Shown piece by piece: positions 28,781-45,422 of a stretch of 57,000 nucleotides of DNA; the first letter of the stretch is position 1, and the number at the start of each line of letters is the position of its first letter. This DNA is from Cristatella mucedo. Its lineage: Eukaryota; Bryozoa; Phylactolaemata; Cristatellidae. Where the stretch lies: positions 3,008,001 to 3,065,000 of the forward strand of contig WPIO01000011.1 of the NCBI GenBank assembly GCA_009760855.2. The letters run 5' to 3'. The position numbers and the translations under genes are program-made. A model generated the notes under the pieces. The model was not told the origin of the DNA. It saw nothing but the letters and a program-made list of their open reading frames with translations, and did not search any database.

Positions 28781-28888
28781 TTTACTAAAGGAATGCCAAT
28801 CTCGCCTTTTCTCGCCGCCATCCATCCGCCTTTACTCGGCGGGGGCAGGACGAGCTCAACGGCGGTCCTCCGACCGTAGCTGTAGCTG

Positions 28889-28980
28889 ATTGGACGCGCC
28901 CCAGCAGACGCTCCTTCAGATTCAGCTCGCTCGCGCGACTCGGAGCGAGGCCACCGGCGAGCGGACGCGGAGTATAAAAG
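28889..28980 (+). promoter_or_regulatory. TATA-box promoter candidate in a CpG-rich island
   Basis: TATAAAAG at 28973..28980 stands in a CpG-rich context, with an inverted CCAAT box (ATTGG, 28889..28893) about 80 bases upstream. Transcription would be expected to start near 29003..29010. The first ATG at 28996 would precede that. Later frames are Arg-rich and unrecognised, so the gene served is unknown. Confidence 0.4.
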
Positions 28981-29990
28981 TGCCGAGTCGTTTGCATGAA
29001 ACGTTTCTCCGCCTGCCGCCGTCAGCGACGACCTGCATGCAGCTGGCGACCCGCCTTTTGCCAGCTGCCGCTAGGGCCTAGCGTTGTCGGCGCCAAGTCA
29101 GCGACGGCGCTACGATAGAACGTCGCCGGAACGTCGCCGTCGGCGCGGCGTCCTGTTCGCCCCGGCGGCGGCGAGGATCGAAACGCCTCGAACGCCCTTC
29201 GCGCCGCCGCCGCACAGCCGGCGGATTGATTCTTTAGCGCTCGCACGCCAGTGGCAGCCACTCGGCTGGAGACGCGCGCTCGTGCGCGCGAGCGCGCACG
29301 AGCGCGCACGAGCGACTCGAGCCGTTGCCGCCGCGCCTCGCTCGGACCTTGAACCACGAACCGCGCCGCGAAACGGCGCCGCGCGTCCTGTCCCGACAGG
29401 TGCGCGCTTAGCAATGCTAGGTGACGCCGGCTGACTCTTGGGCACCCGACTCGCCGAACGAGGCCGGCGGCTTGGCGCGCGCGCGCGAGGCTGGCCGACG
29501 TCGGCACACGCGTCGTCTGCTGCAGCTCCAAGAGCCTCCTCGCGAACGGGAACGCTTGTTTGTGTTGTCGCCGTTGTCGCGGCGTTGTCGCGGGACGAGC
29601 GAGCACCGGAGGTGCGTCCGAGTCGTCGTCCTCCGGGGGCCCGAGGAGGGCGGGGGAACCGAGCGGGGGGGGGGCGAGGGGGTGGGGCCGAGCAGGGCGG
29701 GGATGAGTGCGGCGGGACCCGTGAAGGCTACGCGTACGCGGCTGCGCCATCGCTGCGTCTGCGCGGCGTCGTCGAGCGACCCGCGACCGACGGGGATCCG
29801 GAGCGACCGACAGAATGAGGGCACAGCGAAGGGCCTACGATTTTCCTCCTCGCGCTGAGGACGCGCCGGCAGCGGCTCGAACGTGACGACGGACGCGCCC
29901 GTGCGAGCCGTCGCGGCGTCTCAGGCCGGCGGCGCCGCCGGTCTCTCTGCGACGCCGCGCGCGAAAGAACAGGACGCAAGGTCCCCCATT
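28981..29990. other. GC-rich island, no gene assigned
   Basis: Very CpG-rich with overlapping frames on both strands (for example 242 codons at 29750..29022 minus and 145 codons at 29421..29858 plus). A CGAGCGCGCA-type tandem is at about 29288..29312. No domain is visible. With the TATA element upstream this may hold a first exon or 5' UTR. Confidence 0.3.
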
Positions 29991-30370
29991 TTTTTCTTCA
30001 AATTCCACGGTATTTCGCGGCTTATTACTTAGGGGTTGCGCTATCGCGCCGCTCCAATACTAAATTAGCAATTCGCGGCCGCGTCCCCGTCCATCCCAAT
30101 TCCGGTTCGTCGAGCAGCCCCGGACAACCCGACAGGGCCTATGAAGAGTAATGGAGGTCACGACCTTCTCGCAGTTAAAGATCTGAGAACGCTGGGTGCA
30201 GCAGATGGAGGACTAAGCTGTTCTTGCTGCAGTTTCTTGCAATGTACCAATCGCTCAGCTGCCTTCTATTCCAGAAGTGCCAACGTTGAATGGGTGAATT
30301 AATATTCTGACATCTAGGAGGGGAGAGAGACGGGTGACAGAGAGGAGAGAAAGTGAGTGTGAGGAAGAGA

Positions 30371-30560
30371 CGAGATAGATAGATTGAATGGATTGGATGG
30401 ATGGATGGATTGGATTGATTGGATTGGATGGATGGATGGATTGGATTGAATGGATTGGATGGATGGATGGATTGGATTGATTGGATTGGATGGATGGATG
30501 GATTGGATTGGATGGATGGATAGGATGGATGGGTGGGTGGGTGGATGGATGAATCAATAG
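30371..30560. repeat. GGAT/GGATT minisatellite
   Basis: Roughly four copies of a unit of about 31 bases made of GGATTGGATGGATGGATGGA plus GGATTGATT, ending in a GGGT and GGAT run. It is a higher-order repeat of a tetra/pentanucleotide. Confidence 0.9.
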
Positions 30561-30619
30561 ATTGATAGTGACAGACCGACAGACAGACAGGCGGGCTGAG
30601 ATTTTAATGGTTCTCTGGG

Positions 30620-31760
30620 AAAAGTGGTTATATTCAAGTCTTTCAAATCGGCCATCATTAGATCGATACTTAAAAAGCCTGGATTAGAAACAGAGGTCCT
30701 AGCAAGCTATCGTCAAGTTTACATTTTCCCTTTTTGTTAAGGATTCTTGAAAAAATTGTCGCTGAGTAACATGTAGCACACATTAAAAAGTGAATTGTCA
30801 GGACAATTTCAGTCCGGGGTTCAAGCAGCAGCATTTCACTGAAACGGCTCTCATCCGTGTAAGTAATGACAAACTATGCTGCGAAGATGACGGGAATGTC
30901 ACTGCCCTAGCAATGCCAGATCTGTAGGCTGCCTTTGACACTATCAACCACGATATCATGCTTGAACGATTGAGAATAACGACTGGTCAGGCAGATGACG
31001 CACTGGCGTGGTTGAAATCGCACTTGTCCGGTCGCGTTCAATCCGTGTCATGTGAGGTCAGGTCTCATCCACAAGACCAGTCACCAGTAGAGTCCCGCAA
31101 GGGTCTGTCCTCGGTCCGTTGCTGTTCTCCATTAATACTCAAACTCTGGGAAAAGTGATTCAATCCCTTGGAATAGGATATCACTTTTATGCTGACGATA
31201 AGCAGCTGTACTTGTCATTTGTACCGTCGGATTTTGCTGCAGTGACGGACAAACTAAATGCTTACCTTGTAGATATCCAATCCCGGATGTCGGCAAATTT
31301 CCTTAAACTAAACGACGATAAAAGGGAACTACTACTCATAGGACACCCCAAGCGTGTGGCAGGACTAGAAGGCTTTGTGCTCCTTTTAAAGGTGATGCTG
31401 CTGTGCTACCACCAGCGTGCAACCACCACAGCTGCCTAAATTTTTGAAAGCTTCGTCAAGAATACTGCTTCTACAGCGACCGATCACGTCCGACCCCTTT
31501 TAAAATTAGAAACTGTCTTCCACGGTGGCTTGCAAAAATGTAACGAGCTCTCTGGTTCTGTCTCGGCTGGTTTTTGCAATTCCACTTAGGCTGGGATACG
31601 GAAGAAGCCATTAGGCAAATGCAGTTATCGATGAATACGGCTGCAAAGCTAGTTTGCAAATTCTAGTGGTTTGACCATTTGTCTCCTCTGCTGAAATAAT
31701 TTGGATGAGTGCAAGTTGATAAAAGGGTACAGCGTAAGGCTCTCACGCTGCATCCAGACA
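30620..31760 (+). mobile_element. LINE-A-like reverse transcriptase fragment
   Basis: Broken frames cover most of the reverse transcriptase core: AAFDTINHDIMLERL at about 30930..30975, a degenerate [11 protein letters not shown] region near 31085..31135, then the catalytic box [14 protein letters not shown] at about 31180..31225 with both aspartates kept, and NFLKLNDDK near 31300. A further-shifted C-terminal part (QLSMNTAAKLVCKF) lies near 31620..31665. It ends before the GA array. Several stops and frameshifts make it dead. Confidence 0.8.
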
Positions 31761-31773
31761 AAGACAGAGATGG

Positions 31774-31877
<104 letters not shown>

Positions 31878-32431
31878 AGCCTCGCTTCTAAGGCAGCACA
31901 ATTCCTGTCGGGGGGGGGGGCTGCAAGCTGCTCGTGCCTCACGTGACCCTCTGGTAACTGACCCTCTGGTTCGAGTCCTTCGGCGGCAGCACACCTTAAC
32001 ACCCAGTATGGGGGAGGGTTACTGCAGCAAAGGCTCTCCTCTGATGCTCTCTAAGCAAGGCTGAATAATTGCCTGCTCTTTATTTCTTATATAGATATAG
32101 TTGCGAAACTTTCGGACTGCAAGTGACGACGTCACAGCAGCTATTTGGCAATCACTCGATGTCCTAACGTGCTTGCCGCCGAGCACTCGCTGCCAAGTTT
32201 GCTGGAGAAGCTCATAGATATCTGTGATAACGTCAAAAATACAGAAGCTTGCCACGCTCATCACGGTGCTGACGGGGCTGACGGCTTACGGACACCGGCC
32301 GTCGCTCGGTTGTGCAGCCTGACCTGCAGCGTGGAGTGGGGCTGGGGTGCCGGCATCTGAGCAGTCATCCTGTCCATCTAGCTGTCATCAGCACTGCTAT
32401 CTCACGCTCCAGGCACTGCACGGAGGCAGCT

Positions 32432-32483
32432 GGCACGTCAGGCTAGTGGCCACGGAGTATCGTGGCCGCTAGCCTGACGTGCC
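32432..32483. repeat. 23-base inverted repeat with 6-base loop
   Basis: Left arm 32432..32454 (starts GGCACGTCAGGCTAGTGG) and right arm 32461..32483 are reverse complements apart from one position, which would be a G-U pair in RNA. Spacer is GAGTAT. Confidence 0.85.
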
Positions 32484-32526
32484 GACTAATGTGTGTGTGC
32501 CCGGTGGGAAGCCCGGTGGGATGGTG

Positions 32527-32581
32527 TGGCAGGTGTATTTACCTGCCACGGCTGAAGAGCCACAGGTCACATCAGCCGTGG
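32527..32581. repeat. two adjacent short inverted repeats
   Basis: TGGCAGGT / ACCTGCCA flank a 6-base loop at about 32527..32548. CCACGGCTGA (32546..32555) and TCAGCCGTGG (32572..32581) form a 10-base stem around 16 bases. Together with the 32432 hairpin, three stems lie within 150 bases. Confidence 0.75.
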
Positions 32582-32989
32582 CATGGTGGGAGGGCTCTCC
32601 CCAACCTCACAAGAAATGACACGTGAGACACCGGGATTAGACGATACAATTGCTCGTGCGAAGGCCTTCGGATTGTCAGCACAGCCATTGTTCTCGGGGC
32701 TCGCTGCTACCAGAGAGCAGAGCATGCATTAGAAGCAGGAGGCCGTTCGCAGCTGCCACAGAGCAGAGCAGAGGCTTTGAGCACAGCCAGCCAGGCGGCT
32801 GTCTGCTGGCAGCAGGTGCAGGACGACGCCAGCTCACCAGCTGTCACAAATCTCACGGCTAATGGCATCAGACCGAGCGACAAAGAAGTTTGATCAGTGG
32901 GCACCGGTTTCGGCAATCAATGGCTACATGCTGTCACTCATTATAAGTTGATACATTGAGGGGTGGGAAGAATGAGAAAGAGCCGGCAC

Positions 32990-36589
<3,600 letters not shown>

Positions 36590-36610
36590 AGCCTGCAGGA
36601 CCTGCAGGCT
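36590..36610. repeat. 10-base palindrome with 1-base centre
   Basis: AGCCTGCAGG, then A, then CCTGCAGGCT: perfect arms just 17 bases before the larger palindrome at 36627. Confidence 0.9.
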
Positions 36611-36626
36611 CAAAGAAAGCGCCATA

Positions 36627-36690
36627 GCTACGCCAGGCTCGCCGGTGTCGCTCGCTAAATAGCGAGCGACACCGGCGAGCCTGGCGTAGC
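36627..36690. repeat. perfect 31-base inverted repeat with 2-base loop
   Basis: Arms 36627..36657 and 36660..36690 are exact reverse complements, separated only by AA. The left arm begins GCTACGCCAGGCTCGCCG. See findings. Confidence 0.95.
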
Positions 36691-37209
36691 GGAGTTCCCG
36701 GCAGGCCTAGCATAGCCGAACTCCCGTCTAGCAGAATTGCGGCAACGACTCGTGTCTGCGATCCGAAGCCTAAAGCCCTCAAGAGAAATTGCATTTCGGC
36801 GGCCCGGAAGTGAAAACTGCGAACGGCCGCCGTTTTCTCTCGCGCGACGTCTCGGCCAGCGAAACGTCGAACGTCCTTTCGCTGGATGAACGCAGAGGCT
36901 CGCGTCAAGTCGGCTTTCACTTTCTGTTCCGAAAATTTGGGCATCTTTAAGTTTGGGTAGCCCAACGAGTTGGTCTATGCATTCTTTTACATCGAAACTA
37001 TATTTCGGTAGCATTCCTTGTAAAAAAAAAACAACTTACGGGTAGTTCGCCTATCAACAGCTCTATAATGTCCGGCTTTCCTACTGCCGACGTCGCGACA
37101 GCTGCACTGCATTGCATTCACTTTTGCTCTACCAGCGCTCCACGCGGGCTACAATGTAGCGCATCCACTTCGAGGTCGCGTATCGTCACTTTTTCCGGGT
37201 CTATTCGCG
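36691..37209. other. no gene assigned
   Basis: A minus-strand frame from ATG at 37014 (MLPKYSFDVKECIDQLVGLP…) runs 119 codons through the palindrome. Its first 30 residues look protein-like, but no family is recognised and the rest is compositional. Not called. Confidence 0.25.
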
Positions 37210-37640
37210 ATATCGCTCAGGTGTGCCCATCTGAATGAAATACTTGCTCCACTGTACTCTCGATCTACTACAATTATCTCCCCTAATCCGGACCATTGCA
37301 GCTGTGTCTTTAACTGGTCTCAAAAGTCTTTCGGCGACCTTGCCGACTGTTCCTGTGCACCTATAGTCGGGCAATCTCTGCCCACAGATATCACGACATA
37401 CTCTGACTTGAGGACATTTAAAGTGAAACTGAAATCCACTCCTCACTCCGCGTAGGCCTAGTGGCTGCGATTCGCTTGCATGCGCATATTCATGCCGCCA
37501 TTGTAATGCCGCCATTGTGCGACCTTATTATCGCTAATCAGTTATAGGCTTCCACGCCTGGCTAAGTGAAGTGCCTAGAAAGAGATTTAGTTCTCGCAGG
37601 GGCTATAAAATGGTTTATCATTATTGTTATTGATTTTACT
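37210..37640 (+). mobile_element. LINE-A 3' fragment
   Basis: Near 37370..37445 the frame QSLPTDITTYSDLRTFKVKL matches the C-terminus of LINE-A (SLPTCVTT…DLTTFKK). The tail AAGTGCCTAGAAAGAGATTT, AGTTCTCGCAGGGGCTATAA and a TTATCATTATTGTTATTG run follow to 37632. Confidence 0.7.
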
Positions 37641-37763
37641 TAGACAGCAAGGCACTGCAGGAGGCGGAGCAGCTTTGCCAAAGGAATACGGAGACGTGGC
37701 CAAAATGGACGGAAGCGCATTGGTCTGTAGACGTGGTGCGAAACCAACGAACTCATCCTCAAG

Positions 37764-39400
<1,637 letters not shown>

Positions 39401-39756
39401 TCTCTGTCTCTGTCTCTGTCTCTGTCCCTGTCTCTGTCTCTGTCTCTGTCTCTGTCCCTGTCTCTGTCTCTGTCTCTGTCTCTGTCTCTGTCTCTGTCCC
39501 TGTCTCTGTCCCTGTCCCTGTTTCTGTCTCTCTCGGTTTCTGTCTCTGTCTCTGTCTCTGTCTCTGTCTCTGTCTCTGTCTCTGTCTCTGTCTCTGTCTC
39601 TGTCTCTGTCTCTGTCTCTGTCTCTGTCCCTGTCCCTGTCCCTGTCTCTGTCTCTGTCTCTGTCTCTGTCTCTGTCTCTGTCTCTGTCTCTGTCTCTGTC
39701 TCTGTCTCTGTCCCTGTCTCTGTCTCTGTCTCTGTCTCTGTCTCTGTCCCTCTCTC
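39401..39756. repeat. (TCTCTG)n hexanucleotide array
   Basis: About 356 bases of TCTCTG with scattered TCCCTG variants. Because the unit is a multiple of three, all frames stay open and encode (RD)n or (QR)n on the minus strand, which I treat as artefact. Confidence 0.97.
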
Positions 39757-39824
39757 TTAGTAGCTTCACTCACTTCTCGACTACTGCTTCTTTCTCTACT
39801 CTTTCCTCTTTCTACTGTCAATGC

Positions 39825-40060
39825 AAGTTGCAAGTGAGTGCCAGGCTTTGCGAGCATACGAACTAAAGGCACTCTGTCCACCAAGGAATTTGAGGTTGGC
39901 TCGAGGCATAGTTAACCAATCGAGTCAAAAGAGCTGCTGCTACGACGGGAAGCCTGAGTAGAAAGTATTCCAGACCGATCTAGTAAGAGAGCAGAGGCAG
40001 CCGGAAGCGACTGAGAATACCTTGGAGGACCTTGAAGTGGATGAGCTACTTAATTTGGTG
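39825..40060 (-). mobile_element. LINE-A fragment
   Basis: On the minus strand, AGTGCCTTTAGTTCGTATGC followed by TCGCAAAGCCTGGCACTC matches the FSSYAPKAW coding region of the 27.5 kb copy. The GTCAAGTC and CAAACCTCAAATTC-type segments nearby also match. Strongly diverged, both ends ragged. Confidence 0.55.
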
Positions 40061-40356
40061 AGCTGTGCAGGTTGGTGAAAGGTGGTGTAGGAGGAGGCAA
40101 TGTGCTGGCAGGTTTAGCAGTACGAAATCGGGGCACGATTGCCGAGACGTTGCCACTACTGAAATAACGGCCGTGACTTTGCCAACAGTCAGCTGTGGGA
40201 GATCTGGTCAGGTGACCGCAAGGCCGGAGGTGCTGCCATTCGGCAGCCGACTGCACAGCCCGCGGTCAACAGGGCCTCACTAAAAGGCAGCATTGTCCCT
40301 GGCCCCGAGGGGCGCACAATGAGATCGCAAGCTCCACTCTGCTCCAGATGCGTCGG

Positions 40357-40405
40357 CGGCTGCAGTCGTCGGTTTCGGAGGCGACGACGCCGACGACTGC
40401 AGCCG
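40357..40405. repeat. 16-base perfect inverted repeat, 17-base loop
   Basis: CGGCTGCAGTCGTCGG (40357..40372) and its exact reverse complement at 40390..40405. A second short stem (ATTCCGC / GCGGAAT) occurs near 40596..40612. Confidence 0.9.
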
Positions 40406-41479
40406 GGTTGTTGCAGCAGGGTTCTCGTCGCCTCACGCTGGCTGCCTGAGTGGGTATCGCATTCGGCATAGCACTGAGCTGCAGAGCTAGCAAGACAAAT
40501 GCGTCAAGGCAACGGACATGCCTTTAATTAAGGAGTGCAACTGGCACTCGCGACTCGTGCCGCCTCGTGCATCCTCACGAACGATCGCTGGCGATCATTC
40601 CGCGCGGCGGAATCAGGAATCGTCGGCAGTGGCAGCAGCGCTGAGCTGCTGCACACCTGGTTCACGGTCGGCAAGCAGCCAGCGGCAATGATGACACGAC
40701 CCGCTTGATGAGCCGAGAGTTAGCAGACAGCAGCGTGGGACAATTTTTGGTTGGGCAAGCAGCTAGCATAGACTCCAGTGTTCAGAGCGACAAAGATGTG
40801 GCTGCAGATAAGATTTCGAGTTTGCTTGCCGGCGCCTCCTTGGTCGCACGGTTATGAATAAGCACACGTGAGGATTTCTAGGAGCCAGGAGCACGGATAT
40901 CCCCTTTTGTTTTCGTGGGTCACTCGCCATTCCCTCACACGCACGATTGTGACGGCGCCTTTTTTATTGTTTTGTTTCGGCAGCTGACTGTAGCTCTGCT
41001 TTGACCTTCGATCCCAGGAATACCGCCTGTCGCTGTCTCAGCGACTGTGCACAATCAGCAGAATGCTGTCAAACGCCAATCGACAAAGGCGTGCCGAGGA
41101 TCTGCTACAGTGCATGTCGTCGGGTACAACGGGCGTGGCTACCAAAGATGCGGTTCTCGGTGTCACGCATTGCCACGCCCATTGCTCGCACAGCTTTGGG
41201 CAAAATTACTGCCGGAAGGGCCAAAGATGCACTTGACACTGGAGGCGACCTGTGCGAGAAAAGCACGGATTTCTCTTTGCCATTTATCGATCATTTTTCC
41301 GGGCCGAGAGTAAGTGAGCTGTATTCGCACACACGGCCAAAGCTTTCCAGCAAAAGGCTGAATATAATGCCGGACGTACAAGGTACAAGAGATCAGAGGA
41401 CATACAAGGGATCAGGAGACGTACGAGGGATCAGAGTCAAAGGTCCTGGGAGGAGGCTTTCCAGGGGTGCACGCAAGCT
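40406..41479. other. no gene assigned; imperfect tandem near 41375-41440
   Basis: A frame of 185 codons (41001..41558) runs into the SINE-2 copy, so at least its end is retroposon sequence. Near 41375..41440, units of about 20 bases (ACRTACRAGGGATCAGAG-like) occur three times. No domain seen. Confidence 0.3.
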
Positions 41480-41648
41480 GATTGGACAGCTTTTTCTTTT
41501 GTATAGCGACAGAAGAGCCTCTACGGCTATCACCACCGCTTGCAGCCAGCGGCAGTAAAGAATCGCCCACCGCAGGTTTCGAATCCACGGCCTCGGGACC
41601 GAGGTCGTGTAAACTAACCGCCTCACCTGGAGTGCCATCTCGGCTCAC
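41480..41648 (-). mobile_element. SINE-2 copy (well preserved)
   Basis: On the minus strand: GAGCCGAGATGGCACTCCAG then GTGAGGCGGTTAG (A-box region), GTGGATTCGAAACCTGCGGT (B-box region), GGTGGTGATAGCCGTAGAGG and CTCTTCTGTCGCTATACAAA. It ends …GCTGTCCAATCAG. It aligns along its whole length with the copy at 46.6 kb. Confidence 0.75.
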
Positions 41649-41884
41649 CACACGTGCAGGCTGCCACAGCTATGCAGCATGTCTGACACATGTCTGCATA
41701 GCTTTTCCTTTAATACATTCATTTCTGCTCAGAAATCCGTGAGCTCAAGCATTTTACTTGCTCAAGCGCTTGCACACACTCACTAGCAAACGAACAAATG
41801 CTTGATCGCCCCTATAAGGTGCACTCATGTAGGCACTCACACATGTCGCCCATTGTTATCGACCGAGAACTGCATGCACTGTAT

Positions 41885-42232
41885 GCACAAAGATCGTTGG
41901 CGACAGAAGCTTTAGCTCTGCAGGTCCTAGACTGTGGAACTCGCTTCCAAAATTCTTACGCAATGACAACTACTCTCCTGCTGCCGACTATGGCACATCC
42001 TTTTCAGTGGTCCTGAGCTGCTACTTCCATGCTACTCACTACCTCAACTGCTCTCCTGACTCTGCTATGCTTCCCACTTTCTCTTTGTTGCATGAGACGA
42101 ACTCTTTTGGCTACCGAATGCGTACCGAAAGCCGCTAGGGGGGTGAGTGGGCTATACAAAACTCTCCTTCGTAACACCCACATGGTCTTTATGACTTTGT
42201 GGAGTTACAGACGGAGATACATTACATTACGG
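41885..42232 (+). mobile_element. LINE-B fragment, C-terminus plus 3' UTR
   Basis: An uninterrupted frame near 41890..42136 reads GDRSFSSAGPRLWNSLPKFL, the hallmark C-terminal motif of many non-LTR retrotransposon reverse transcriptases. It continues to a stop just after GYRMRTESR. The 3' UTR then has the CTTTATGACTTTGTGGAGTT block and an ATTACATTAC tail. The spelling differs from LINE-A (FSSYAPKAWKSLP), so this is a second family. Confidence 0.75.
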
Positions 42233-42466
42233 GTGGATGCATACACGGTGTCCCGCATACGGTGTCATACAGAACCAGAACGAAGCTAGGCAAACTAAGG
42301 GTAAACAAACTAAGTGCACGCCCATAAATACAAATCTTTTCTGGTTGCTCAAGCCTTACTCAGGAGAGGCACCAAAGATGCATGTACGGGTAGGTGGCCA
42401 GCAGTGCATGTACGCCGTGCCATATACGTACGTATGCATGTACACCGTACCGTGTGCAGAGAGTGA

Positions 42467-43250
<784 letters not shown>

Positions 43251-43295
43251 AGCCGCGTCCTCTCGAGCCGCGTCCTCTCGAGCCGCGTCCTTGCA
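43251..43295. repeat. 15-base tandem repeat, three copies
   Basis: Unit AGCCGCGTCCTCTCG repeated three times (last copy partly diverged). Confidence 0.9.
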
Positions 43296-43353
43296 CGCTC
43301 AGCCTGACAGGGAACGCCAGAATTCTTGAACCTTGCCCCCCCCCCATGCAAGC

Positions 43354-43392
43354 GCACAGCGTGTGTGCGTACCGTACGCACACACGCTGTGC
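43354..43392. repeat. perfect 19-base inverted repeat with 1-base centre
   Basis: GCACAGCGTGTGTGCGTAC, a single C, then the exact reverse complement. A C9 homopolymer lies just upstream. Confidence 0.95.
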
Positions 43393-43591
43393 ACCCACCA
43401 ATGTTGGATGCCAATGAGGATGTGAGTACGTTCATTTATATGCGCAGGCGAGCTTGCGTGCGTTTCGGTGGCCACAGTGACGAAGGACGGGGGGGGGCAC
43501 CCTCAGCTGCAATCGAGCTACTGGCTGCAGTGGCGACGTAACTGCTCAAAAGAAGATAGGTCAACGGGCTGGCTGGCGCGCTGGCTTCCTC

Positions 43592-43593
<2 letters not shown>

Positions 43594-43628
<35 letters not shown>
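43594..43628. repeat. (CAG)n run
   Basis: About 11 CAG units in a mixed GC-rich region. It may encode Ser, Gln or Ala on the plus strand, but no surrounding gene structure is evident. A 13-base repeat (GACAGCCGGAGCT) occurs twice at about 43912..43938. Confidence 0.9.
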
Positions 43629-44311
43629 GCCGAAGACTGGCCTCGAGCTAGAGGACAAGAGCAATGAGACCGAAGAGTGTGTGGGCGGTGGAGGAGGCCA
43701 GCGTGCAGCAGGTGATAATTGCTGCTTGCTGCAGCGCCCACGCCGGACTGCGAGCCGAGCGGCCGAATGTGGGGCCACGGCGACCGCACCGCTCGATTGC
43801 TGCCGGAGCCCCACTTGAGAGCCAGTCCGGGGGTAGTGCCGCATCGGTGTAGTGCTGGCAGCTGTAATAGAGCACGCCCTCGCGGGCACGCAGCCGCTGG
43901 CCTGCGGCTGGCAGCCGGAGCTGACAGCCGGAGCTGACAGGGGAGCATTAGTGTGCTGTAGAGTGGCGACGTCCTGAGAGTGGCGACGAGTATGGCATGA
44001 GCCGGTGGGCGTCTTATTTGCTATAGCCTCCTTACAGCCTGCCGATTCGTCCTGCCTCGAACCACCCGGAGCAGGTGAGAGGTACCACCGGGACAGACAA
44101 CGCGTGGGTGGGACTGCTGGCAGATGAAGTGGATTGTACTTAAGGCTGCGGATCGTGCCGTTCCACTCAAGCAGGCGCTAGAAACGAGCAGCCGGCACAG
44201 CTGCACCACAGCATAGATAGTAAAAAGAGGAAACGAGGCTCGAAGTGAGTTTGATGAAGATTTAGCAACATAATAAGATTGAATAGAGAAACAAAGAAAA
44301 AGAAAGGAAAG
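43629..44311. other. GC-rich stretch, no gene assigned
   Basis: Overlapping open frames on both strands between 43440 and 43950, no recognisable domain. AT-richer after 44180. Confidence 0.3.
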
Positions 44312-44574
44312 ATAGAGAGACAGAGAGAGACAATGAGTGAGATACAGAAAGAGAGGAGAGTCAGAGAGTGAGCAACAGAGAGAGAGCTAGCTGGAAAAAG
44401 TGAAGGAGAACAAAAGATAGAACAAGAACAAGAGAGAGAGAGAGAGGGGGAGAGGGAGAGGGAGAGAGAGAGAGAGAGAGGGGGAGAGAGAGAGAGGAGA
44501 GAGAGAATTAAAAAAAGAGAGAGAATTAAAAAGAGAGAGAGAATTAAAAAGAGAGAGAGAGAGAGAGAGAGGGA

Positions 44575-44657
<83 letters not shown>
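44312..44657. repeat. degenerate to pure (GA)n array with GAATTAAAAA insertions
   Basis: About 345 bases. Left part degenerate; near 44505..44555 the unit AGAGAGAGAATTAAAAAG occurs three times; pure GA from 44580. Confidence 0.95.
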
Positions 44658-44659
<2 letters not shown>

Positions 44660-45101
44660 TACTAGCATAGAATAAAAGAGAGAGACTTGATCATCATTAA
44701 AAGCAGACGAATCTGATCAAATCAAGGATGGACTCATTGGGATGTTTCATGAAGGAAACCGATTGCTTGCTGGAATAAAAGTTCTAGCACTATTGCCACC
44801 TTATTTAACATTAAGAGAATTTTAGATTTGCTCGTGATGGTTCATATTTACTACTGCATGCTTGTTGCTTGCTTGTTGTTACAGTTGCTTGGGATGGAGA
44901 GAGAGAGACTCCAAAAGAGCTCATCTCTTCTTATTCGTGATTTGGTGACTGTGTCTCACTCTTTAGCTCTTTCTCTCCTCCCGTCTTTCCTCTCCGTCTC
45001 TTTCCCGTTCCCCTCTCAACTTGTTTGTCAGCCTACACTCTCTCGCTTTGATTTGTGGCCCTCTCCCCTCCTTCTCTCACTCTGTCTATCTGCCTTGTCT
45101 G
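44658..45101. other. no feature recognised
   Basis: AT-rich spacer leading into pyrimidine-rich DNA from about 44955. Confidence 0.4.
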
Positions 45102-45222
<121 letters not shown>

Positions 45223-45361
45223 GACCTCCACTTCATCGGTCCACTTATGCCGAGTAATGTACAACCTGCTGGCCATAGCTGGGAGTGACGTTAGTCGCAG
45301 CCAACCGATCAGCAGCAGCAGCAGGAGGCAACTACCAGCAGCAACCGTACCTGCTGCTGCT

Positions 45362-45362
<1 letters not shown>

Positions 45363-45416
<54 letters not shown>
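45363..45416 (+). repeat. (CAG)18 run in a possible coding exon
   Basis: Eighteen uninterrupted CAG units flanked by shorter CAG/CTG groups (45312..45327, 45350..45362, 45427..45452). A candidate exon could run from AG at about 45297..45298 to a donor-like CCAACG/GTAAAT at about 45461. The Gln frame and the Ala frame are both open and no domain distinguishes them. The CT tract upstream could serve as a polypyrimidine tract. No partner exon is identified. Confidence 0.85.

Positions 45417-45422
<6 letters not shown>

Noticed and set aside
29022-29858. Coding genes in the 29-kb GC-rich island
   Set aside because: Frames of 120-240 codons are open on both strands at once and are Arg/Ala/Pro-rich, as expected from CpG composition. 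No domain or splice structure found.
30620-31760. An active reverse transcriptase because YADD is intact
   Set aside because: Stops and frameshifts occur on both sides of the catalytic box and the 5' half is missing.
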